61,641 nucleotides of DNA from Herbaspirillum frisingense GSF30 (GTDB lineage Bacteria > Pseudomonadota > Gammaproteobacteria > Burkholderiales > Burkholderiaceae_D), in contig NZ_AEEC02000031.1 in the NCBI RefSeq assembly GCF_000300975.2, positions 1 through 61,641 of the forward strand. Reading direction: 5' to 3'. The stretch's first letter is position 1. The number at the start of each line of letters is the position of its first letter. Positions 55,273 through 61,641 of the stretch are shown here, piece by piece. Below the pieces are notes generated by a model, which did no database searches, had not been told where the DNA came from, and saw nothing but the letters and a program-made list of their open reading frames with translations. The position numbers were made by a program, and so were the translations under genes.

Positions 55273-57363
55273 ATGGCTGGGCAACTTAACCCACATCTTC
55301 TTCTTGCTGTACCCTTGGCGCCGCTGGCAGGCTCGGCTATCGCCGGTCTGCTGGGTACCAAATTCTTCGGCAACGTGGTTGGCCGCAAGGTGTCGCACAC
55401 CGTGACCATCCTTGGCGTGCTGATCGCCGCCATCATCTCGATCCAGACCCTGCTCGCAGTGCTGGATGGCGCCACCTACAACGGTACGCTGTACAACTGG
55501 ATGACGGTGGCAGGTCTCAAGCTGGAGATCGGCTTCATGGTCGACAGCCTGACCGCGATGATGATGTGCGTGGTGACCTTCGTGTCCCTGATGGTCCACA
55601 TCTACACCATCGGCTACATGGCCGAGGATGAGGGCTACAACCGCTTCTTCTCCTACATCTCGCTGTTCACCTTCTCCATGCTCATGCTGGTCATGAGCAA
55701 CAACTTCCTGCAACTGTTCTTCGGTTGGGAAGCGGTGGGTCTGGTGTCCTACCTGCTGATCGGTTTCTGGTACACCCGTCCGACCGCCATCAAGGCCAAC
55801 ATGAAGGCCTTCCTGGTCAACCGTGTCGGTGACTTCGGCTTCATCCTGGGTATCGGCCTGCTGCTGGCCTACGCCGGTTCGATGAACTACAACGAAGTCT
55901 TCGCCAAGCGCGCCGAACTGGCCACGCTGACCCTGCCGGGTACCGACTGGATGCTGCTGACCGTGGCCTGCATCTGCCTGTTCGTGGGTGCGATGGGTAA
56001 ATCGGCGCAGTTCCCGCTGCACGTCTGGCTGCCGGACTCGATGGAAGGTCCGACCCCGATTTCCGCGCTGATCCACGCAGCGACCATGGTGACGGCCGGT
56101 ATCTTCATGGTGACCCGCATGTCGCCGCTGTTCGAACTGTCCGATACCGCACTGTCCTTCATCCTCGTGATCGGTGCCATCACGGCGCTGTTCATGGGCT
56201 TCCTGGGCACCATGCAGAATGACATCAAGCGCGTCGTGGCCTACTCCACGCTGTCGCAGCTGGGTTACATGACTGTCGCACTGGGTGCGTCGGCCTACTC
56301 GGTGGCCGTGTTCCACCTGATGACCCACGCCTTCTTCAAGGCGCTGCTGTTCCTGGGTGCGGGCTCGGTCATCATCGGCATGCACCACGATCAGGACATG
56401 CGCAACATGGGCGGCCTGCGCAAGTACATGCCCATCACCTGGATCACCTCGCTGCTGGGTTCGCTGGCCCTGATCGGTACTCCGTTCTTCTCCGGCTTCT
56501 ACTCCAAGGATTCGATCATCGAAGCCGCAGCCGAGTCGCACCTACCGGGTTCGGGCTTCGCCTATTTCGCCGTGCTGGCCAGCGTGTTCGTGACCGCCTT
56601 CTACTCGTTCCGCATGTACTTCATGGTCTTCCATGGCAAGGAACGTTTCGGCCAGGCCCATGCACATGACGAGCATCACGCACCGGCTGCCGCCCACGGC
56701 GTGCACGACGACCACGCGCATGATGCCCATGACGATCATGGCCACGATGAACATCACCATGGTCTGGCTCCTGGACAGAAGCCGCATGAGTCGCCGCTGG
56801 TGGTGACCCTGCCGCTGATCCTGCTGGCCATCCCCTCGGTCATCGTCGGTTTCTTCGCGATCTCGCCGATGCTGTATGGCGATTTCTTCAAGGGCGTGAT
56901 CTTCTTCGGTGAAAACCACAAGGTCATGGAAGAGCTGGCCCACGAATACCACGGTCCGGTGGCCATGGTGCTGCATGCCTTCACCAGTGCGCCGCTGTGG
57001 CTGGCCATTGCAGGTGTGGTCGTGGCCTACTACTGCTACATGATCAATCCGCGCGTTCCGGCCTGGTTCAAGGAAAAGTTCAGCATCATCTACACCATCC
57101 TGGACAACAAGTACTACATGGACAAGTTCAACGAAGTCGTCTTCGCTGGCGGTGCCCGCCTGCTGGGTAGCGGCCTGTCCACCGTGGGCGACCGTGGCCT
57201 GATCGACGGCCTGTTCGTCAACGGCAGCGCCAAGGTTGTTGGCTGGTTCTCGAAATTCACGCGTCTCTGGCAGTCCGGTTACATCTATCACTATGCATTC
57301 GTGATGATCATCGGGGTGCTGAGTTTCCTGGTGTGGTTCATGCCGTTCCCGTTCGCCAAATAA
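55273..57363 (+). CDS. nuoL: NADH-quinone oxidoreductase subunit L, with His-rich insertion
   Basis: A 696-residue antiporter-like subunit with about sixteen spans and the long lateral helix. Conserved ion-path residues lie in FFGWEAVGLVSYLLIGFW and MGKSAQFPLHVWLPDSMEGP. It has an unusual His/Asp-rich loop at residues about 463-497, for example HDDHAHDAHDDHGHDEHHHG, with 14 His in 35 residues. A hairpin-free 115-base gap separates it from nuoK. Confidence 0.97.
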   Translation: MAGQLNPHLLLAVPLAPLAGSAIAGLLGTKFFGNVVGRKVSHTVTILGVLIAAIISIQTLLAVLDGATYNGTLYNWMTVAGLKLEIGFMVDSLTAMMMCVVTFVSLMVHIYTIGYMAEDEGYNRFFSYISLFTFSMLMLVMSNNFLQLFFGWEAVGLVSYLLIGFWYTRPTAIKANMKAFLVNRVGDFGFILGIGLLLAYAGSMNYNEVFAKRAELATLTLPGTDWMLLTVACICLFVGAMGKSAQFPLHVWLPDSMEGPTPISALIHAATMVTAGIFMVTRMSPLFELSDTALSFILVIGAITALFMGFLGTMQNDIKRVVAYSTLSQLGYMTVALGASAYSVAVFHLMTHAFFKALLFLGAGSVIIGMHHDQDMRNMGGLRKYMPITWITSLLGSLALIGTPFFSGFYSKDSIIEAAAESHLPGSGFAYFAVLASVFVTAFYSFRMYFMVFHGKERFGQAHAHDEHHAPAAAHGVHDDHAHDAHDDHGHDEHHHGLAPGQKPHESPLVVTLPLILLAIPSVIVGFFAISPMLYGDFFKGVIFFGENHKVMEELAHEYHGPVAMVLHAFTSAPLWLAIAGVVVAYYCYMINPRVPAWFKEKFSIIYTILDNKYYMDKFNEVVFAGGARLLGSGLSTVGDRGLIDGLFVNGSAKVVGWFSKFTRLWQSGYIYHYAFVMIIGVLSFLVWFMPFPFAK

Positions 57364-57385
57364 GCTGTCCGAGTAAATAACAACC

Positions 57386-58876
57386 ATGATGCAGTCAACA
57401 TTTCCCATCTTGAGCCTTGCGATCTGGGTACCGATCGTCTTCGGCATCCTCGTCCTGGCACTGGGCCGCGACAGCAATCCGGCGCTCAGCCGCTGGCTGG
57501 CGCTGTTCGGTTCGCTGGTCGGCCTGGTCGTTACTTTCCCTCTGATCCAGCATTTCGATCCGCTGGCGCACGGTTACCAGTTCGTCGAAAAGACCCCCTG
57601 GATCGACCGCTTCAACATCAGCTACTTCCTCGGACTGGACGGCATCTCGCTGTGGTTCGTACCGCTGACCGCCTTCATCACGGTCATCGTGGTGCTGGCC
57701 GGCTGGGTGGTGATCCAGAAGCGTGTCGCCCAGTACATGGGTGCCTTCCTGATCCTCTCGGGCATCATGATCGGCGTCTTCTCCTCGCTGGATGCGATGC
57801 TGTTCTATGCCTTCTTCGAAGCGACCCTGATCCCGATGTTCATCATCGTGGGCGTCTGGGGCGGTGACAACCGTGTGTATGCAGCCTTCAAGCTGTTCCT
57901 GTACACGCTGCTGGGCTCGCTCTTGATGCTGATCGCGCTGATCTACCTGTACTACGTGTCCGGTGGCAGCTTCGAGATCCCCACCTGGCATCAGGTGCCG
58001 CTGTCGATGCTGGAGCAGAAGATCCTGTTCTTCGCCTTCCTGGCCGCCTTCGCCGTGAAGGTGCCGATGTGGCCGGTGCACACCTGGCTGCCGGATGCCC
58101 ACGTGCAGGCGCCGACCGGCGGCTCCATCGTGCTGGCGGCGATCATGCTGAAGCTGGGCGCCTACGGTTTCCTGCGCTTTTCGCTGCCGATCCTGCCTGA
58201 CGCCAGCCATGCGCTGTCCGGCTTCATGATCTTCCTGTCGCTGGTGGCCGTGATCTACATCGGTCTGGTGGCACTGGTGCAGCAGGACATGAAGAAACTG
58301 GTGGCCTATTCGTCGATCGCCCACATGGGCTTCGTCACCCTGGGCTTCTTCATGTTCAACGACATGGCAGTGCAGGGCGGCATCGTGCAGATGATCTCGC
58401 ACGGTTTCGTCTCCGGCGCCATGTTCATGTGTATCGGCGTGCTGTACGACCAGATGCATACCCGCGAGATTTCGCAGTACGGTGGTGTGGTCAACAAGAT
58501 GCCGCGCTTCGCCTTCTTCTTCATCCTGTTCTCGCTGGCCAACTGCGGCCTGCCGGCCACCTCCGGTTTCGTCGGCGAATTCATGGTGATTCTGGGTGCT
58601 GTGAAGTTCAACTTCTGGATCGGCCTGCTGGCGGCCACCGCCCTGATCCTGGGTGCGGCCTACTCGCTGTGGCTGGCCAAGCGCGTCATCTTCGGCGCCG
58701 TGACAAACCACCACGTGGCCGAGCTGGTCGATGTGAATGCCCGCGAGTTCTTCATCCTGGGTCTGCTGGCCATCGCTACCCTGGTCATGGGTATCTATCC
58801 CGGCATCATCACCGACAGCATCCAGACTTCGGTGACCGACCTGTTGAAGCACGTGGCGGTCTCCAAGATCAACTGA
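57386..58876 (+). CDS. nuoM: NADH-quinone oxidoreductase subunit M
   Basis: A 496-residue antiporter-like subunit with fourteen spans. The channel Glu is in FEATLIPMFIIVGVWGG, and the Lys in FAVKVPMWPVHTWLPDAHVQ with APTGGSIVLAAIMLKLG. It pumps protons together with NuoL and NuoN. Confidence 0.98.
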   Translation: MMQSTFPILSLAIWVPIVFGILVLALGRDSNPALSRWLALFGSLVGLVVTFPLIQHFDPLAHGYQFVEKTPWIDRFNISYFLGLDGISLWFVPLTAFITVIVVLAGWVVIQKRVAQYMGAFLILSGIMIGVFSSLDAMLFYAFFEATLIPMFIIVGVWGGDNRVYAAFKLFLYTLLGSLLMLIALIYLYYVSGGSFEIPTWHQVPLSMLEQKILFFAFLAAFAVKVPMWPVHTWLPDAHVQAPTGGSIVLAAIMLKLGAYGFLRFSLPILPDASHALSGFMIFLSLVAVIYIGLVALVQQDMKKLVAYSSIAHMGFVTLGFFMFNDMAVQGGIVQMISHGFVSGAMFMCIGVLYDQMHTREISQYGGVVNKMPRFAFFFILFSLANCGLPATSGFVGEFMVILGAVKFNFWIGLLAATALILGAAYSLWLAKRVIFGAVTNHHVAELVDVNAREFFILGLLAIATLVMGIYPGIITDSIQTSVTDLLKHVAVSKIN

Positions 58877-59034
58877 TCTGCGCAACAAAGATGTGAAGGG
58901 CGGGGCGCTTGCGTCCCGCCAGCCAGAAAGCTGGGCAACAACGAGTAACGAGACGAGCCGGTGTGACATTGCCGGTCGGGCGGCGCGACCGGAAGTCGCG
59001 ACACAAGCGGGCGAACACAAGCGGTAGTAACTAA
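58877..59034. other. nuoM-nuoN gap with hairpins and a short direct repeat
   Basis: The 158 bases contain a GC-rich hairpin (GGCGGGGCGC/GCGTCCCGCC near 58899-58920), a second stem around CCGGTCG/CGACCGG, and two copies of ACACAAGCGG at 59001-59010 and 59015-59024. No gene. Confidence 0.55.
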
Positions 59035-60543
59035 ATGAATAACATGAATCTGATCCCTGTCTATCCGGAAATATTTCTGCTGATCGCGACTTCCGCGATC
59101 CTGCTGATCGATATGTTCCTGCCGGAAAGCAAGCGCGTCATCACCTATCTTCTGTCCCTGGCGGCGCTGGTGGTGTGCGCGGTATTGACCTTTGTCGATC
59201 TCAACAGCGGCGCGACGGTCTACACGTTCAACAACATGTTCGTGTCCGATCCGCTGGCCAATCTGTTGAAGCTGTTCACCTACCTGGGTGTGGGTGTGAC
59301 GCTGATCTACTCGCGCCAGTACAACACTGCGCGCGGCATCACCGGTGGCATGCTGGGCGGCGAATACTACGCCCTGGCGCTGTTTGCCCTGCTGGGCCAG
59401 ATGGTCATGATTTCCGGCAACAGCTTCCTGTCCATCTACCTGGGCCTGGAACTGATGTCGCTGTCGCTGTACGCGCTGGTGGCCCTGCGTCGTGACCACG
59501 CCGCTTCCACCGAAGCCGGCATGAAGTATTTCATCCTGGGCGCGCTGGCTTCCGGCTTCCTGCTGTACGGCATGTCCATGCTGTATGGTGCGACCGGTGG
59601 CGCGCTGGAATTGAACGAAGTGTTCCGTGCCATCGTCTCCGGTACCGTTGACCGTACTCCGCTGGTGTTCGGCATCGTGTTCGTGGTGGCTGGCCTGGCC
59701 TTCAAGCTGGGTGCCGTTCCCTTCCACATGTGGGTGCCGGACGTCTACCAGGGTTCGCCGACTCCCGTGACCCTGCTGCTGGGTGCCGCTCCCAAGCTGG
59801 CCACTTTCGCCATCACCTTCCGTCTGCTGGTCGAAGGCATGCTGCCGCTGGCCGTGGACTGGCAACAGATGCTGATGGTGCTGGCCGTGCTGTCCATCAT
59901 CCTGGGTAACGTCACCGCCATCGCGCAGACCAACATCAAGCGCATGCTGGCCTACTCGACCATTTCGCACATGGGCTTCATGCTGTTGGGCATGATGTCC
60001 GGCGTGGTCGATGGCAACCTGTTCTCGGCCGTGAACGCCTACAGCTCGTCGCTGTTCTATGCGGTGACCTATGTGATCACCACGCTCGGTTCCTTCGGCG
60101 TGATCATCCTGCTGTCGCGCTCCGGTTTCGAGGCCGATACCCTGGAAGACTTCAAGGGTCTGAACCAGCGCAGCCCCTGGTTTGCTGCCGTGATGATGAT
60201 CATGATGTTCTCGCTGGCCGGTATTCCTCCGCTGGTGGGCTTCTATGCCAAGCTGTCCGTGCTGCAGGCCGCCATGGCCACCGGCCAGATCTGGCTGCCG
60301 GTGCTGGCCGTGATCTTCTCGCTGATCGGTGCCTTCTACTACATCCGTGTGGTCAAGGTCATGTACTTCGATGAGCCGACCGATACCGCCAAGATCGTCG
60401 CCACACCGGAAATGCGCGTGGTGCTGAGCTTGAACGGTATCGCTGCCCTGGCCATCGGCCTGTGGCCGGGTCACCTGATGGATGCCTGCACCAATGCCAT
60501 CGTCAGCACGCTGGCGACTTTCCTCAGCAAGGTCGTTGCGTAA
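59035..60543 (+). CDS. nuoN: NADH-quinone oxidoreductase subunit N
   Basis: A 502-residue antiporter-like subunit with fourteen spans. The channel Glu lies in [20 protein letters not shown] and the Lys in [20 protein letters not shown]. It could start at 59035 or at an ATG at 59044. It closes the complex I set; DUF2818 follows 12 bases on. Confidence 0.97.
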   Translation: MNNMNLIPVYPEIFLLIATSAILLIDMFLPESKRVITYLLSLAALVVCAVLTFVDLNSGATVYTFNNMFVSDPLANLLKLFTYLGVGVTLIYSRQYNTARGITGGMLGGEYYALALFALLGQMVMISGNSFLSIYLGLELMSLSLYALVALRRDHAASTEAGMKYFILGALASGFLLYGMSMLYGATGGALELNEVFRAIVSGTVDRTPLVFGIVFVVAGLAFKLGAVPFHMWVPDVYQGSPTPVTLLLGAAPKLATFAITFRLLVEGMLPLAVDWQQMLMVLAVLSIILGNVTAIAQTNIKRMLAYSTISHMGFMLLGMMSGVVDGNLFSAVNAYSSSLFYAVTYVITTLGSFGVIILLSRSGFEADTLEDFKGLNQRSPWFAAVMMIMMFSLAGIPPLVGFYAKLSVLQAAMATGQIWLPVLAVIFSLIGAFYYIRVVKVMYFDEPTDTAKIVATPEMRVVLSLNGIAALAIGLWPGHLMDACTNAIVSTLATFLSKVVA

Positions 60544-60555
60544 GGAAGCAGGGAA

Positions 60556-60870
60556 ATGAACGTTTCCCTGTTCAGCTGGATCGTGATCCTGTTGGCCGCC
60601 TTCGCGGCCAATTTGCCTTTCTTCAACCAGCAATTGTTCGGCCTCATCCCGCTCAAGCGCGACGCCGCCTGGGTCAAGCCGGTCTGGGTGCGGCTGATCG
60701 AGCTGCTGGTGCTGTATTTCGGCGTGGGCGTCGTGGCACATTTCCTAGAAGCAGGTATTGGCAACGTCTTTTCGCAGGGCTGGGAATTCTATGCCATCAC
60801 CGGCTGTCTGTTCCTGGTATTGGCCTATCCCGGTTACGTGATGCGCTACCTGCGCAAGCAGCACGCCTGA
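60556..60870 (+). CDS. DUF2818 family membrane protein
   Basis: A 104-residue protein with three predicted spans (FSWIVILLAAFAANLPF, WVRLIELLVLYFGVGVVAHF, AITGCLFLVLAYPGYVM). It is the DUF2818 family, found almost always just after nuoN in betaproteobacteria to my knowledge. GGAAGCAGGG precedes the ATG. It may be an assembly or accessory factor of complex I, which is inference from position. Confidence 0.9.
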   Translation: MNVSLFSWIVILLAAFAANLPFFNQQLFGLIPLKRDAAWVKPVWVRLIELLVLYFGVGVVAHFLEAGIGNVFSQGWEFYAITGCLFLVLAYPGYVMRYLRKQHA

Positions 60871-60883
60871 ACCTGCCAGCAAG

Positions 60884-60913
60884 AGGCGCCGATCCTGGAT
60901 CGGCGCCTTTTTT
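60884..60913 (+). terminator. Rho-independent terminator of the nuo operon
   Basis: AGGCGCCGATC and GATCGGCGCCT form a perfect 11-bp stem around a 3-base loop, followed by T6. Confidence 0.92.
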
Positions 60914-60986
60914 ACATCGGAGCCGCCATCCTCGTCCGGCAGCCAATCCCCATTTCATTCCACCACTTTCACACCACGCTCACATC

Positions 60987-61562
60987 ATGGACGCCCATCT
61001 CAAAGAGACGCAGAAAGACAGCCACCGGGTCTACGAAGGTCATTTCCTCAAGGTTCAGAAGGACACCATCGTGCTGCCCGATGGCAAGGAAAGCACGCGC
61101 GAATACATCAAGCATCCCGGCGCCGTGACGGTGCTGCCCTTGTTCGACGACGGCAGCGTGCTGATGGAGCGCCAGTTCCGTTATCCGCTGGATCGCGTCT
61201 TCATCGAGGTGCCGGCGGGGAAGATCGATCCGGGCGAAGATACGCTGGAGTGTGCCAAGCGCGAGCTCAAGGAAGAGACCGGCTATACGGCTACCGAGTG
61301 GCAGTACGTCTGCACCATTCACAATGCCATCGCCTATTCTGACGAACATCTGGTGCTCTACCTGGCACGTGGACTGAAGGAAGGGGAGCGCGAACTGGAT
61401 GAGGGCGAGTTCCTGGATGTCTACAAGGCGCCGCTTGCCGATTTGCTGGAACAGGTGCGCAACGGCCAGATTACCGACGTCAAGACTGTCATCGGGCTGT
61501 TCTGGCTGGAGAAGATCGTCAATGGTAGCTGGACGCCGCCGCAACGCCCGGCTGGCGTCTGA
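60987..61562 (+). CDS. NUDIX hydrolase (ADP-ribose pyrophosphatase-like)
   Basis: A 191-residue NUDIX protein. The Nudix box is complete as GKIDPGEDTLECAKRELKEE followed by TGY. QFRYPLDRVFIEVPAGK and TIHNAIAYSDEHLVLYLARG resemble ADP-ribose or NDP-sugar pyrophosphatases. It probably hydrolyses a nucleoside diphosphate derivative such as ADP-ribose. The ATG at 60987 gives the expected N-terminus; no strong ribosome site is visible. Confidence 0.93.
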   Translation: MDAHLKETQKDSHRVYEGHFLKVQKDTIVLPDGKESTREYIKHPGAVTVLPLFDDGSVLMERQFRYPLDRVFIEVPAGKIDPGEDTLECAKRELKEETGYTATEWQYVCTIHNAIAYSDEHLVLYLARGLKEGERELDEGEFLDVYKAPLADLLEQVRNGQITDVKTVIGLFWLEKIVNGSWTPPQRPAGV

Positions 61563-61576
61563 CGACGGCAACATGC

Positions 61577-61606
61577 AAAAAGCCGCATCCGAGGATGCGG
61601 CTTTTG
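61577..61606. terminator. Bidirectional terminator after the NUDIX gene
   Basis: AAAAAGCCGCATC and GATGCGGCTTTT form a stem of about 12 bp around CGAG, with A and T flanks suitable for both directions. Confidence 0.88.
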
Positions 61607-61625
61607 TCCTGATGGGGCAGGGAGC

Positions 61626-61641
61626 TTACATGCCCGAGTAG
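61626..61641 (-). CDS. Possible C-terminus of a convergent gene cut by the right edge
   Basis: On the minus strand the last bases read Tyr-Ser-Gly-Met then TAA, placed just beyond a bidirectional terminator. The short run is consistent with the end of a gene entering from the right, but too little is present to identify it. Confidence 0.3.

Overview
This window looks like a chromosomal segment of a high-GC betaproteobacterium of the family Oxalobacteraceae, most likely Herbaspirillum or a close relative. That placement is inferred from gene order (tpiA-secG-tRNA-Leu-nuoABCDEFGHIJKLMN-DUF2818-NUDIX; ilvB-ilvH-ilvC followed by psd-pssA; a sigma factor-DUF3619-DUF3106-RDD row) and from protein style; no database search was possible. 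There is no rRNA, CRISPR array, insertion sequence, phage or plasmid gene. Nearly all of it is ordinary, densely packed chromosome.

Region 1-10.3 kb is mainly housekeeping: a VOC-fold protein cut by the left edge, suhB, divergent trmJ with an rsuA-type pseudouridine synthase, the redox chaperone hslO, a gamma-class carbonic anhydrase, a DUF455 ferritin-like protein, an amphipathic-repeat lipoprotein, a membrane-anchored lipase-like hydrolase, and a minus-strand row encoding a sigma-70-family factor, a one-span DUF3619 protein (putative anti-sigma), a secreted or anchored DUF3106 protein and an RDD membrane protein. Region 10.3-18.4 kb holds branched-chain amino acid synthesis (ilvB-ilvH-ilvC with a clear terminator), a SIMPL-domain secreted protein, an unknown exported protein, phosphatidylethanolamine synthesis (psd, pssA) and an unknown Gly/Ser-rich protein.

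Region 18.4-24.5 kb carries an alpha/beta hydrolase, a double-PAS diguanylate cyclase, a DUF2917-like protein divergent from a MocR-type regulator, and a TPR-methyltransferase fusion. Region 24.5-31.4 kb is a catabolic island for N-acyl-D-amino acids or a related conjugate: a PfkB sugar kinase and a D-threonine-aldolase-like PLP enzyme on the minus strand, divergent from a MurR/RpiR regulator, D-aminoacylase, RidA and GntP permease. A perfect inverted repeat overlaps the predicted regulator promoter. Region 31.4-36.6 kb has a two-repeat lipoprotein, rpsO-pnp and a type II NADH dehydrogenase whose leader can form alternative RNA helices.

Region 36.6-42.8 kb is a 5-oxoproline (pyroglutamate) utilisation operon, pxpB-pxpC-pxpA-DUF969-DUF979-DUF2891, with a predicted promoter and a divergent winged-helix regulator. 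Region 42.9-61.6 kb is the respiratory block: a quinone oxidoreductase, tpiA, secG, tRNA-Leu(GAG), the complete 14-gene complex I operon (nuoC and nuoD separate), DUF2818 and a NUDIX hydrolase. A 15/19 match to the Fur box lies just upstream of nuoA.

I did not find a striking unknown defence or mobile system. The best candidates for new biology are the sigma/DUF3619/DUF3106/RDD row, the DUF969/DUF979/DUF2891 genes in the 5-oxoprolinase operon, the D-amino-acid/sugar-acid island with its operator, the putative Fur control of nuo, and the switching leader before the type II NADH dehydrogenase gene.
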